Assembly: GCA_934675625.1 (NCBI GenBank)
Contig: CAKURH010000062.1
Location: 1-22,378, forward strand
From: an uncultured Kiritimatiellota bacterium
Lineage (GTDB): Bacteria > Verrucomicrobiota > Kiritimatiellia > RFP12 > UBA1067
Reading direction: 5' to 3'
Length of the DNA: 22,378 bases
Shown here: positions 14,606-22,223 of the stretch, in pieces
Layout: every line of letters starts with the position of its first letter
Numbering within the stretch: the stretch's first letter is position 1
Position numbers and translations under genes: made by a program
Notes under the pieces: generated by a model
The model's input: only the letters and a program-made list of their open reading frames with translations
Told to the model about the DNA's origin: nothing
Database searches by the model: none

Positions 14606-14818
14606 GTGTTCTACGAGGTGCCGGCGGACAACGCGGGCGGCTTTGCGGCACTCAGGCCGGTCGCGCTCGCGAACGGGCCGGTCTGGTCGATCGAGGCGCG
14701 GCTCGGGCTCGTGTTCGTCAACGGCCGGCCGAGGGCCCTCGACTCGCTCTGGAGGAACGGCACGGCGGCCAAGGCCTACTGGCTCTGGCGCGACTGGACG
14801 CGCTTGCCAGTACGGTAA
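14606..14818 (+). pseudogene. Orphan C-terminal fragment of an unknown protein
   Basis: Forward-strand sequence reads FYEVPADNAGGFAALRPVAL, then VWSIEARLGLVFVNGRPRAL, and ends at a TAA at 14816-14818. It looks like a genuine protein tail, with balanced hydrophobic and charged residues and tryptophans. It has no start signal: upstream it runs straight into antisense azlC. I do not recognise the family. It is interpreted as the 3' end of a gene truncated by the same rearrangement that cut azlC. Its last codons contain the -35 box of the next gene. Confidence 0.5.
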
Positions 14819-14833
14819 GCGATATGGTATACT
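14804..14833 (+). promoter_or_regulatory. Promoter of the DUF234-type ATPase gene
   Basis: TTGCCA (14804-14809) and TATACT (14828-14833) are separated by 18 bp. The expected start of transcription is about 14840, giving a roughly 60-nt leader that contains the operator and hairpin described next. Confidence 0.6.
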
Positions 14834-14840
14834 TCTCATC

Positions 14841-14877
14841 ATAACGGTCGTTATCATAATAACGGTTATGATAACGG
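14841..14877. promoter_or_regulatory. Palindromic ATAACGG operator or leader hairpin
   Basis: There is a perfect 10-bp inverted repeat, GTTATCATAA (14850-14859) and TTATGATAAC (14866-14875), with a 6-nt spacer. Overlaid on it are three direct copies of ATAACGG at 14841, 14859 and 14871. It sits just after the predicted transcription start and 8 nt before the ribosome binding site (GGAGGAG, 14885-14891). It could act as a repressor site on DNA or as a hairpin in the RNA. It is strikingly AT-rich against its surroundings. Confidence 0.75.
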
Positions 14878-14899
14878 CCATTTCGGAGGAGTGCCCATC

Positions 14900-16231
14900 A
14901 TGAAGTTCTATGGTCGAGAGGACGAAATCAAGTCGCTGCGGCGAGAGGACGAGCTGTCTCTGCGGACGGCTCGCTTTACGGTCGTTACCGGACGCAGGCG
15001 CATTGGCAAGACGGAGCTGATCAGCCAGGCGCTTGCGCGCACGGATGGAACCTACCTCTATCTTCTTCTTGTCCGGCAGGGCGAGAAGTCTCTTTGTGCG
15101 GCGCTTCAGCGGTCGATCGAGGAGCAGCTGGGGCCGAAGATTGCGATTTACGGAAAGGCCGAGCGGCTGATCGACTTGATGAAAGTCGTCTTTGAGTTCG
15201 CCAAGGAGACGCGCCTGACGGTCGTGATTGACGAGTTTCAGGAGATGGACTACATCAACAGCGCGTTTTACGGTGATTTGCAGGGGCTGTGGGATCGCGT
15301 TCACACGACTTACAAGATTCATCTGGTCGTGTCCGGGAGCGTCAACCGCATGATGAACAAGATCCTGTTCAGCTATTCCGAACCGCTGTACGGAAGGTGC
15401 ACCACGCACTTCAAGATCAGGCCGTTCCCCGTGTCGGTCCTCAAGCAGATTCTGCGCGATGCCCATCCGAAGTTCAAGGCGACGGATCTCCTCGACTTGT
15501 GGGCGATTACCGGCGGCGTTGCCAAGTACGTGAAATTGCTGATCGATGCGCGCGCCTACACGCGAACGAAAATGCTGGAAACGGTCTTCGCCCTGAATTC
15601 GCCGTTCTTTGACGAGGGCCGCGCAGCGCTTGTGCAGGAGTTCGGCCCAGTCCACGCCAACTATTTCTCGATCCTGAGTTCCATCGCGCTTGGCCATACG
15701 CGGCTGTCCGAGATCGAGCAGGATGCCGGCATGCAGGTGACGTCGTATCTTGGGAATCTGGAGAAGAACTACGAGCTTGTCAAGAAGGTGCTGCCGATCT
15801 TTGCCGCGCCGTCCGTCAAGAACTCGGCGTATCGGATCGAGGACATGTTCTTTCTGTTCTGGTTCCGCTACGTCTACCGAAACCAGGACTACATCGAGCT
15901 TGGTCGGTATGAGGCGCTTCGGGCGAAGGTGGCCAAGGACTTCGATGCATTTTGCGGATTTGCGCTGGAAAGGTATTTCTTCTGGAAATTTGTCGAGGAA
16001 GCCGGCTACACGCGCATGGGCGGATGGTGGGATCGGAAGGGCGAGAACGAGATTGACCTCGTGTGTGAAGACGAGCTGTCAAACCGTCTGGACATTTACG
16101 AGGTCAAGCGAGACCCCGCGCGGTATGATGCGCTGGCCTTGCGCAAGAAAGTGGACCGCTTCCTCGAAAAGAACCCGGAGAAGTCGTCGCGGCAGCTGTC
16201 GCTCCGCTGCCTTTCGCTGGAGGACATGTGA
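14900..16231 (+). CDS. AAA ATPase with DUF234-like nuclease C-terminus
   Basis: This 443-residue protein belongs to the ATPase_2 plus DUF234 group, common in archaea and anaerobic bacteria and of unknown role. The Walker A is GRRRIGKT (residues 31-38), the Walker B is LTVVIDEFQEM, and LVVSGSV is the sensor strand. The middle portion (about 240-310) looks like a winged helix. The C-terminal part (FRYVYRNQDYIE, then ENEIDLV and DIYEVKRD) has the D...ExK spacing of restriction-like nucleases. The ATG at 14900 is chosen because a strong GGAGGAG lies 8 nt upstream and family members start MKFYGRE. It is not the same subfamily as the first ATPase in the window. GC is lower than in the hydrolase operon, again suggesting accessory DNA. 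Confidence 0.88.
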   Translation: MKFYGREDEIKSLRREDELSLRTARFTVVTGRRRIGKTELISQALARTDGTYLYLLLVRQGEKSLCAALQRSIEEQLGPKIAIYGKAERLIDLMKVVFEFAKETRLTVVIDEFQEMDYINSAFYGDLQGLWDRVHTTYKIHLVVSGSVNRMMNKILFSYSEPLYGRCTTHFKIRPFPVSVLKQILRDAHPKFKATDLLDLWAITGGVAKYVKLLIDARAYTRTKMLETVFALNSPFFDEGRAALVQEFGPVHANYFSILSSIALGHTRLSEIEQDAGMQVTSYLGNLEKNYELVKKVLPIFAAPSVKNSAYRIEDMFFLFWFRYVYRNQDYIELGRYEALRAKVAKDFDAFCGFALERYFFWKFVEEAGYTRMGGWWDRKGENEIDLVCEDELSNRLDIYEVKRDPARYDALALRKKVDRFLEKNPEKSSRQLSLRCLSLEDM

Positions 16232-16282
16232 GTCTTTATTGAAAGTTAACCGATTAGGTGTGCGCGGGCGCCCCCTTTGGTG

Positions 16283-16288
16283 TATAAT
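16283..16288 (+). promoter_or_regulatory. Minus-10 box of the regulator gene
   Basis: A perfect TATAAT ends 9 nt before the ATG at 16298, leaving almost no room for a leader, so the message is probably leaderless. No good -35 box is visible. Instead a GGGCGCCC palindrome (16266-16273) covers the region between -35 and -10, a possible autoregulatory site. Confidence 0.5.
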
Positions 16289-16297
16289 ATCCACATC

Positions 16298-17407
16298 ATG
16301 GGGAAGCCAGTTGTCTATCTCTCGAAAGTCCGTGAGCTGCGCGAGGCGATTCGCGGCGGCGCGTATGCGGATGGCGTGTTCCTGAGCGAGGCTCAGGTCA
16401 TGCGCAAGTTCGGCGTCGGACGCCAGACCGCCGTGCGCATCCTCAACGAGCTGGTGAAGGACGGGCTGATTGTCCGCCGTCGCGGCGCGGGCACGTTCCT
16501 TTCGCGGCTCGGCCGCCGTACGACCGGGCGGCTCGGCCTTATCATCCACGGGAGCGACTACTGTGAGTTGTTCGCGCCCGTCGCGAAGCGGATCTCGCAG
16601 GTCTGCCAGTCGTGCGGCTACAGCCTGATGTTCGGCGACGTGTCCTCGCTCGGCACGGTGGGCCGCGCCCAGCGGGTTCTGCAGCTCGTCGACAAGTTCC
16701 TGTCGGACGGTGTGGACGGCGTCATCCTTCAGCCGATCGAGCTGGTGCCGAATGCGGCGGAGATCAACGACAAGATAGCCCGCCGCCTCACAGAGGCAAA
16801 GACGCCTCTCGTGCTGTTGGACAGCGACATCGCGCGGCCTCCGGCGCGGAGCTCTTACGATCTTGTTTCGGTCGATCACTTGGCCGTTGGACGTCGCCTT
16901 GCACAGCATTTGCGCGCGACGGGGGCACGGCGTGTCGTCTACCTGACGCAGAGGAATCGTGCGCCATGCGTTCTGGAACGGCAGACGGGCGTGGCGTTGG
17001 GCTGCGCGGGCCTGCCGTTGCCGGGCAAGGCGGTCTTTGCCGAGCCGGACGACTTCGCGGCGGTTCGTCGGATGCTGAAGCGAGACCGACCGGACGCCAT
17101 CGCCTGCTACAACGACCGTCAGGCGGCCCTGCTCCTGCAGACGCTGGCACGGCTCGGCCTACGTGTGCCACAGGATGTCCGCGTTGCCGGATTCGACGAC
17201 GTGCAGTGTGCGCGACTGACGATCCCTCCGCTGACGACGATGCGCCAGCCGTGCGAGGCGATTGGCTCGACGGTCGTCAAGCTGCTGATTGAACGTATCA
17301 AAGACCAAACGCGGCCGGCACGAACCGTTCTGCTGGATTCGCCGCTGGTCGTGAGAGAATCGACGTGCAATCCCCAAAAGGGCAAAGGAAAAGGCAAAAG
17401 AGAATGA
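16298..17407 (+). CDS. GntR/LacI hybrid transcriptional regulator
   Basis: This is a 369-residue regulator. Residues about 5-72 form a GntR-type winged helix (LREAIRGGAYADGVFLSEAQ, then FGVGRQTAVRILNELVKDGL, then RRRGAGTFL). Residues about 78-350 are a LacI-type sugar-binding sensor, with GVDGVILQP, CYNDRQAALLLQTLARLGL and VRVAGFDDVQCA. Such hybrids usually sense a sugar and control nearby catabolic genes. The start at 16298 is preferred: an upstream in-frame TTG at 16277 lies before the -10 box. The C-terminal tail NPQKGKGKGKRE is odd; its A/G-rich codons double as the ribosome binding region of the overlapping barrel gene. Targets are unproven; the barrel gene and the hydrolase operon are the obvious candidates. 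Confidence 0.88.
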   Translation: MGKPVVYLSKVRELREAIRGGAYADGVFLSEAQVMRKFGVGRQTAVRILNELVKDGLIVRRRGAGTFLSRLGRRTTGRLGLIIHGSDYCELFAPVAKRISQVCQSCGYSLMFGDVSSLGTVGRAQRVLQLVDKFLSDGVDGVILQPIELVPNAAEINDKIARRLTEAKTPLVLLDSDIARPPARSSYDLVSVDHLAVGRRLAQHLRATGARRVVYLTQRNRAPCVLERQTGVALGCAGLPLPGKAVFAEPDDFAAVRRMLKRDRPDAIACYNDRQAALLLQTLARLGLRVPQDVRVAGFDDVQCARLTIPPLTTMRQPCEAIGSTVVKLLIERIKDQTRPARTVLLDSPLVVRESTCNPQKGKGKGKRE

Positions 17408-18243
17408 TGAAAACCGTTTGGATCTCACTTGGAACGCTGTGCGTCGCGTCGGTCGCGGGTGCGGCGGACGATGGGGCGAAGGCGATGCTTTCGCGCGTCC
17501 ATGCGAAGGCCGAGGCGGATGTCGAGACGGCCTACTGGGCGCGCGGCGCGATCGTGGACAGGAACCCGTTCTCGGCGCAGTCCGTCGACCTCTCGGCCGA
17601 CCTCTCGCCGTTCGGCTACGTCGGCGGCTACGCCTGGAGCGTGTCGTCGATGTTGCGCGACGGGCAGTCGGCGACGCGGCGCAACGCCTACAACGAGGTC
17701 GACTACGGCGTGTACTATGGCTACGCACTGGCGCTCGCCGACGGATGGGCGCTCGACTCGACGGTCGCGAAGAAGTGGGTCACGCTGCCGGGGTATCGTC
17801 CGCACGCCCACACGATCTCGGAGTGGAACGTCTCGCAGGCCCTGCGCAATCCGTATGCTACGCCATACTACCTGCTGCGCCGGGCGGTGGACGGGCAGGA
17901 GTGGTGCTACTGGGATGTCGGCCTCGAGCGCAGCTGGCTACTTCTCGACCGGCTGACGCTGACGGCGCGCGTGTTCGGCGAGCTGGGCGACGCGCGGCAC
18001 TTCCGGGCGCAGTACGGCGCGAACCCGAACGCGGCGGACGGCCGCTATTCGCACGGGCTGATGGCGCTCAACCTCCTGCTGCGCCTCGACTACGCCGTGA
18101 CGGACTGGCTGTCCGTCTTCGCGTTCGTGCACCAGTTCGACGTGGTTGCGTCCGACGCGCGCGACGCGCTCGACGCCTCGTCCGCGCCCGAGTCGATCAA
18201 GGACCTGACGATCGGCGGCGTCGGACTGACGTTCAAGTTCTGA
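17404..18243 (+). CDS. Outer-membrane beta-barrel protein
   Basis: This 279-residue protein has a signal peptide (MMKTVWISLGTLCVASVAGA). It is followed by alternating aromatic and small residues typical of transmembrane strands (VDYGVYYGYALAL, WCYWDVGLERSWLLL, LNLLLRLDYAVTDWLSVFAF). It ends LTFKF, with the terminal phenylalanine that outer-membrane barrels use for BAM recognition. It may be a porin for oligosaccharides released by the hydrolases, but no named family is recognised. Its ATG overlaps the regulator stop (ATGA), so regulator and barrel are made from one message. This is an unusual pairing. Confidence 0.78.
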   Translation: MMKTVWISLGTLCVASVAGAADDGAKAMLSRVHAKAEADVETAYWARGAIVDRNPFSAQSVDLSADLSPFGYVGGYAWSVSSMLRDGQSATRRNAYNEVDYGVYYGYALALADGWALDSTVAKKWVTLPGYRPHAHTISEWNVSQALRNPYATPYYLLRRAVDGQEWCYWDVGLERSWLLLDRLTLTARVFGELGDARHFRAQYGANPNAADGRYSHGLMALNLLLRLDYAVTDWLSVFAFVHQFDVVASDARDALDASSAPESIKDLTIGGVGLTFKF

Positions 18244-18287
18244 GTTGCTCAACCTCCGTGTGTGGTTAAGATTTTTACAAAGGAAAT

Positions 18288-21107
18288 ATGTCGATGAACA
18301 TTCTGCTGTTAGCCGCGACGATCTTACTCGAATGCGAAAGTTTCGACAATCTTGGGGGATGGACGGTCGAAACGCAGTCCATCCGCCAGGAGGGGTCGAG
18401 CTACCTGATGGCCCACGGCTATGGCGTGCCGGTTGCGGACGCCGAAACGTCGATCCGGGTTCCCGAAGACGGCACCTACGCCGTCTGGGCGCGGACGCGC
18501 AACTGGAACGCGCCCTGGACGGGCGGCGCGGCCGGCCGCTTCCAGGTCGTCCTGCGCGGGGCGGGGACACCTGCGTGGACGAGTGCGGAACTGGGGACGG
18601 AAGGGGCGGACTGGCATTGGCAGCGGGCCGGGGTGGCGACGCTTAAGGAGGGGGCCTGCCGTGTCGCCCTCCACGACCGCACGGGGTTCAACGGACGCTG
18701 CGACGCCCTCTTCCTCGCCTCCGCCGGGGAAGAACCGCCCGCGCACACGCCTGTCGGCGCTGTCCGCGACGATCCGAAGGAATGGGGGCTCGTCGTCGTG
18801 GGCGGCGGCTTTGCGGGCTGCTGTACGGTGCTCGCCGCCGCGCGCGAGGGCGTGCCGACCCTCCTGTTGCAGGACCGCGAGGTGCTGGGCGGCTGCAATT
18901 CGAGCGAGGTGCGCGTGGGCCTCGGCGGACGCATCCACGCCGGACCCTACCCGAAGCTGGGCGAGGTCGTCGCCGAGATTCAGCCGCTCTTCGGCGGGGG
19001 GCGTCCGCTCGACAAGCGCTTCTACGAGGACGACCGCAAGGACACGGCCTTCCTCATCCCCACGCTCTGGCGCGGCGTCGCCGGCGTCGCCCCCGAACGC
19101 CGTTATCGCCAGCACGTGTTCGCCGTGGAGATGGATCCCGTGCAGACGAACCGCATCGCCGCCGTCCTCGCTCGCGACACGCGCTCTGGCGTGGTGACGC
19201 GCGTCAGGGCGCGGCTCTTCTGCGACGCAACGGGTGACGCCATCGTCTCGCGCCTCGCTGGCTGCGAGACGATGTACGGGCGCGAGGCGCGGGCGCGCTT
19301 CAACGAGATCAGCGCCCCCGTCGTCGCCGACCGCCGCGTGATGGGCATGAGCGTGCAATGGCTGACCGAGAGGAGGAACGAGAAGGTGCCGTTCCCGGAT
19401 ATCTCGGACTGGACGTTGCCGATCGACGAGACGACGGGCTACTACCAGACGTCCGGCTCGTGGGAACAGGAGTCCGGCTTTGAACGTGACATGGCGGACG
19501 AGACGGAGCGCATCCGTGACTACGCGCTCCTTGCGATCTTCTCGAACTGGCACTGGCTCAAGAACCGTTCCGCCCGCCGCGCGAACTACGCCAACGTCGC
19601 GTTCTCGTGGATCTCCCCCATCGGCGGCAAGCGCGAGAGCCACCGCACCGTGGGCGCGTACGTCCTCAACCAGAACGACCTCGAAAACCACGTCGCCCAC
19701 CCCGACGGCACGGCGGCGGTCACGTGGGACATCGACCTCCATTTCCCCGACCCGGAGAACGCGCGGAAGTTCAAGGAGCCGTTCCGCAGCGCGGCCTACC
19801 ATCGCGGCTTCGGCGCGGACTACCCGGTGCCCTACCGCTGCCTCTACGCGCGCGACTGCCGGAACCTCTTCCTCGCCGGGCGCGACATCAGCTGCTCGCA
19901 CGTCGCGTTCGCCGCCGTGCGCGTCCAGCGGACGCTCGGGATGCTGGGCGAGGTCGTGGGCCTTGCGGCGGGCATCTGCCACCGCCGCGCGTGCCTGCCG
20001 GCGGACGTCTCCGCGACGGGGCTCGACGAGCTGAAGGCCGCGATGGCGCGCGGCGTCACGCCGCTCCCGCAGTTCCACGGCTACCACAACGGCATGGGCG
20101 AGAAGTACGACTTCAACCGACGCGGCTGGGCGCACGTCTATCCCGAAGGGCGCACGAACAATCTGCCGGACGCCCTCGCGGCGGACATCCGGGGGCTGGG
20201 CTTCATCCACCGCAACGAACACCCCGCGCTCGCAGACCGGCGGCGCCGCCTCGTCCTCGTGGACGAATCGCGCGCACGCCTCCACTACTACGATTCGGCC
20301 GATCCGTCCGCTGGATTTGCCGTTCCGATCCGCAAGCCCGGCTGGGACCTGAAGGCCGTAGGCGGCACGCGCTACCGCACCGTCTGCCGGGGCGGCTTCC
20401 AGGTCACGGACCTCGCGGCGCGGAAGGTCGTCGACACCTTCGACTTCCCGATCTTCCGTTCCGCCGAGCCGACCGCCTGCTGCGACCTCCCGGACGGCGG
20501 GTTCGTGTTCTCGGTCAACCCCGTCGGCCCCGACAAGGGGAAGGCCATCCACTTCTGCGTCTTCTCGCCGGACCGCACGATGACCCGCATCATCCGCCTG
20601 CGCGGGTTCGTGAACGCGCGCTCCTTCGCGCCCGGACGGGACGGCGAATGGCTCGTCGCCCACGAACACGGCTTCGCGCGCGTGCGCTTCCCGGACGAGG
20701 GACGGGACGTCGCGGCGGTCCTCGTGAAGGACTACCCGCAGCCGGCCGGCCGCAACTCCTTCGACGTGCGCCCCGCCGCGCACGGGACGGGCTTCTGGAC
20801 GACGACGGGCTACGGCGCGGAGCTGCTGCGCGTCGCGGCGGACGGGACGGTCGTCCGGCGCATCCGCGCCGAACAGGGCGGCAAGGCGAACTTCTTTTAT
20901 GCCCAGCTCACGGAGCGCGCGGACGGCAACGTCTACGTGGCGAACTGGACGGGGCATGGCGCCGAGGACTCCTACCGGGGTTGGCAGGTCATCGAGTTCG
21001 CGCCGTCCGGCGAGGTCGTCTGGCGGCTCGATTCGCCAGAGCGGTTCGGTTCCATTTCGGGCGTCCTGGAGATTGAGGGAGAACGTATGAGGGTCAGACA
21101 TGAGTGA
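18288..21107 (+). CDS. Three-part FAD-dependent oxidoreductase
   Basis: This 939-residue protein has three apparent parts. Residues about 14-150 are a beta-rich domain (LLECESFDNLGGWTVET, VPEDGTYAVWART) resembling carbohydrate-binding modules. Residues about 165-620 are an FAD_oxidored-type flavoprotein: dinucleotide motif VVVGGGFAG (172-177 region), QDREVLGGCNSSEVR, DATGDA and LFLAGRDISCSH. Residues about 640-939 form a beta-propeller (LVLVDESRARLHYYDSAD, DLPDGGFVFSV, ERADGNVYVANWTG). The flavin domain belongs to a group common in PVC and Bacteroidetes polysaccharide loci, with unknown substrate. An AAAGGA site precedes the ATG at 18288, and ATG 18294 has better spacing. The N-terminus is a weak signal peptide. 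It follows the barrel gene by 44 bp, so it is probably cotranscribed. Confidence 0.85.
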   Translation: MSMNILLLAATILLECESFDNLGGWTVETQSIRQEGSSYLMAHGYGVPVADAETSIRVPEDGTYAVWARTRNWNAPWTGGAAGRFQVVLRGAGTPAWTSAELGTEGADWHWQRAGVATLKEGACRVALHDRTGFNGRCDALFLASAGEEPPAHTPVGAVRDDPKEWGLVVVGGGFAGCCTVLAAAREGVPTLLLQDREVLGGCNSSEVRVGLGGRIHAGPYPKLGEVVAEIQPLFGGGRPLDKRFYEDDRKDTAFLIPTLWRGVAGVAPERRYRQHVFAVEMDPVQTNRIAAVLARDTRSGVVTRVRARLFCDATGDAIVSRLAGCETMYGREARARFNEISAPVVADRRVMGMSVQWLTERRNEKVPFPDISDWTLPIDETTGYYQTSGSWEQESGFERDMADETERIRDYALLAIFSNWHWLKNRSARRANYANVAFSWISPIGGKRESHRTVGAYVLNQNDLENHVAHPDGTAAVTWDIDLHFPDPENARKFKEPFRSAAYHRGFGADYPVPYRCLYARDCRNLFLAGRDISCSHVAFAAVRVQRTLGMLGEVVGLAAGICHRRACLPADVSATGLDELKAAMARGVTPLPQFHGYHNGMGEKYDFNRRGWAHVYPEGRTNNLPDALAADIRGLGFIHRNEHPALADRRRRLVLVDESRARLHYYDSADPSAGFAVPIRKPGWDLKAVGGTRYRTVCRGGFQVTDLAARKVVDTFDFPIFRSAEPTACCDLPDGGFVFSVNPVGPDKGKAIHFCVFSPDRTMTRIIRLRGFVNARSFAPGRDGEWLVAHEHGFARVRFPDEGRDVAAVLVKDYPQPAGRNSFDVRPAAHGTGFWTTTGYGAELLRVAADGTVVRRIRAEQGGKANFFYAQLTERADGNVYVANWTGHGAEDSYRGWQVIEFAPSGEVVWRLDSPERFGSISGVLEIEGERMRVRHE

Positions 21108-21127
21108 TACAGTCTGAATGATACAGT
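21105..21127. repeat. 9-bp direct repeat after the oxidoreductase stop
   Basis: TGATACAGT occurs at 21105-21113 and again at 21119-21127, with a 14-bp period. The first copy contains the oxidoreductase stop codon and the second overlaps the start of a short frame. It may be a slippage product or a small-insertion scar. Confidence 0.5.
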
Positions 21128-21222
21128 TCCGCGCGCACGGCGAGTTCTCGGCCATCAACTGGGCGAAGGGCGCGGGCGGCTGGATGCGAGACGCGATCGC
21201 CGTCCCCTGCGGAAAATTCTAA
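21118..21222 (+). CDS. Short frame, probable gene remnant
   Basis: This 34-codon frame (MIQFRAHGEFSAINWAKGAG, then GWMRDAIAVPCGKF) ends at a TAA. It has protein-like composition and typical codon use but no ribosome binding site. It reads like the tail of a longer protein cut off just downstream of the oxidoreductase. No family is recognised. The remaining bases to the next promoter (21223-21292) show nothing further. Confidence 0.3.
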   Translation: MIQFRAHGEFSAINWAKGAGGWMRDAIAVPCGKF

Positions 21223-21292
21223 TGCCTGTCGCGTACGGGGAGTGTGGCGGCGTTGGGGATTGATTATAAGAAATGTGGGGGCGGAAATTTGA

Positions 21293-21298
21293 TATAAT
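21293..21298 (+). promoter_or_regulatory. Minus-10 box of the SGNH hydrolase gene
   Basis: A perfect TATAAT ends 7 nt before the ATG at 21306, pointing to a leaderless transcript. No convincing -35 box is seen at 17-19 bp upstream. Confidence 0.5.
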
Positions 21299-21305
21299 GT
21301 GCGGC

Positions 21306-22142
21306 ATGAAGCGAAAGATGAAAACGAGCGTGGCAGTTGCCGTTGCGGTGGCATGGGCGGTTGGCGGCGCGGTTGCGGCGTCCGAAAACCCGATGGCGGA
21401 CGAATCCCTTTCCTGGAAAGGGAAGTCGGTCGTCTTCCTCGGCGATTCGATCACCGACAAGTGCCATGTCGGCTGCGAGACGAACTACTGGGGCTTTCTC
21501 TCCGCGCGCATGGGCTTCTCGGCGCACGTCTACGGCAAGAACGGCTGGCAGACGGACGGAATTCCGAAACAGGTCGCCTGTGCCCATGCCGACCTGGACG
21601 AGGACGTGGACGCCGTCTTCATGCTGATCGGCACGAACGACTACAACGCGGGCGTCCCGCTCGGCGAGGCGTATGTGCAATCGACGGAAGTCGTGAACAG
21701 GAACGGACAGCCGGTCGAGCTGAAGAAGCGCGAGCCGTCGTTCGACACGGCGACGTTCTGCGGACGCCTCAATGTCGCGCTGCGGACGATCAAGACGACG
21801 TACCCCCGGACGCAGGTCGTCGTGATGACGCCGCTCCATCGCGGCTTTGCCGAGTTCGGCCCGAAGAACGTCCAGCCGGACGAACGCTATGCGAACGCGC
21901 GGGGGCTTTTCATCGACGACTACGTGCGGTGTGTCCGCGAGGCGGCCGCGCGCTGGAGCTCGCCCGTCATTGACCTCTATGCCGAGGCGGGGCTACTGCC
22001 GAACGAACCGGTCTACGCCGCCTGTTTCGCGCGCGGCGGAAAGGGCGATTCGCTTCACCCGTCGACCCTCGGACACGAACGCCTTGCGCGCGTCATCGCG
22101 GCGCGTCTGGCGTCCCTTCCGCCGACGTTCCGGTCGCGTTGA
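21306..22142 (+). CDS. Secreted SGNH/GDSL hydrolase
   Basis: This 278-residue esterase has a signal peptide (MKRKMKTSVAVAVAVAWAVG plus GAVAA). The SGNH blocks are complete: FLGDSITD (S48), a glycine region in YGKNGWQTDG, IGTND (N111) and GDSLHPSTLGH (D248, H251). It probably removes acetyl or other acyl groups from polysaccharides, as related enzymes do, and so complements the esterase domain fused to the fucosidase. A GTG start at 21273 is rejected because it would place the -10 box inside the coding region. It has its own promoter, so it is likely a separate unit. Confidence 0.9.
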   Translation: MKRKMKTSVAVAVAVAWAVGGAVAASENPMADESLSWKGKSVVFLGDSITDKCHVGCETNYWGFLSARMGFSAHVYGKNGWQTDGIPKQVACAHADLDEDVDAVFMLIGTNDYNAGVPLGEAYVQSTEVVNRNGQPVELKKREPSFDTATFCGRLNVALRTIKTTYPRTQVVVMTPLHRGFAEFGPKNVQPDERYANARGLFIDDYVRCVREAAARWSSPVIDLYAEAGLLPNEPVYAACFARGGKGDSLHPSTLGHERLARVIAARLASLPPTFRSR

Positions 22143-22175
22143 CAAGGCCCTTAGTGGTAAGTGCAAACCCTCGGA

Positions 22176-22209
22176 CACGGAATCCGTGGGGACAGGTCCC
22201 CGTTATTTT
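22176..22209 (+). terminator. Hairpin with GGGGAC palindrome, possible terminator
   Basis: Two adjacent stems, CACGG/CCGTG (22176-22188) and GGGGAC/GTCCCC (22188-22201), are followed by GTTATTTT. They lie about 35-60 nt after the SGNH gene stop. The second stem matches the REP-like motifs at 14067-14104. It could end transcription of the SGNH gene, but the T-run is short. Confidence 0.45.
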
Positions 22210-22223
22210 GACCGTGAAAAAAG

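Noticed and set aside
16277..16297. TTG at 16277 as the regulator start
   Set aside because: It would place the TATAAT box inside the coding sequence; the ATG at 16298 begins the family-like N-terminus.
18324..21158. A 944-codon open frame on the minus strand
   Set aside because: It is antisense to the FAD oxidoreductase, with low-complexity Arg/Ala/Val composition and no motif; a by-product of GC-rich codon use.
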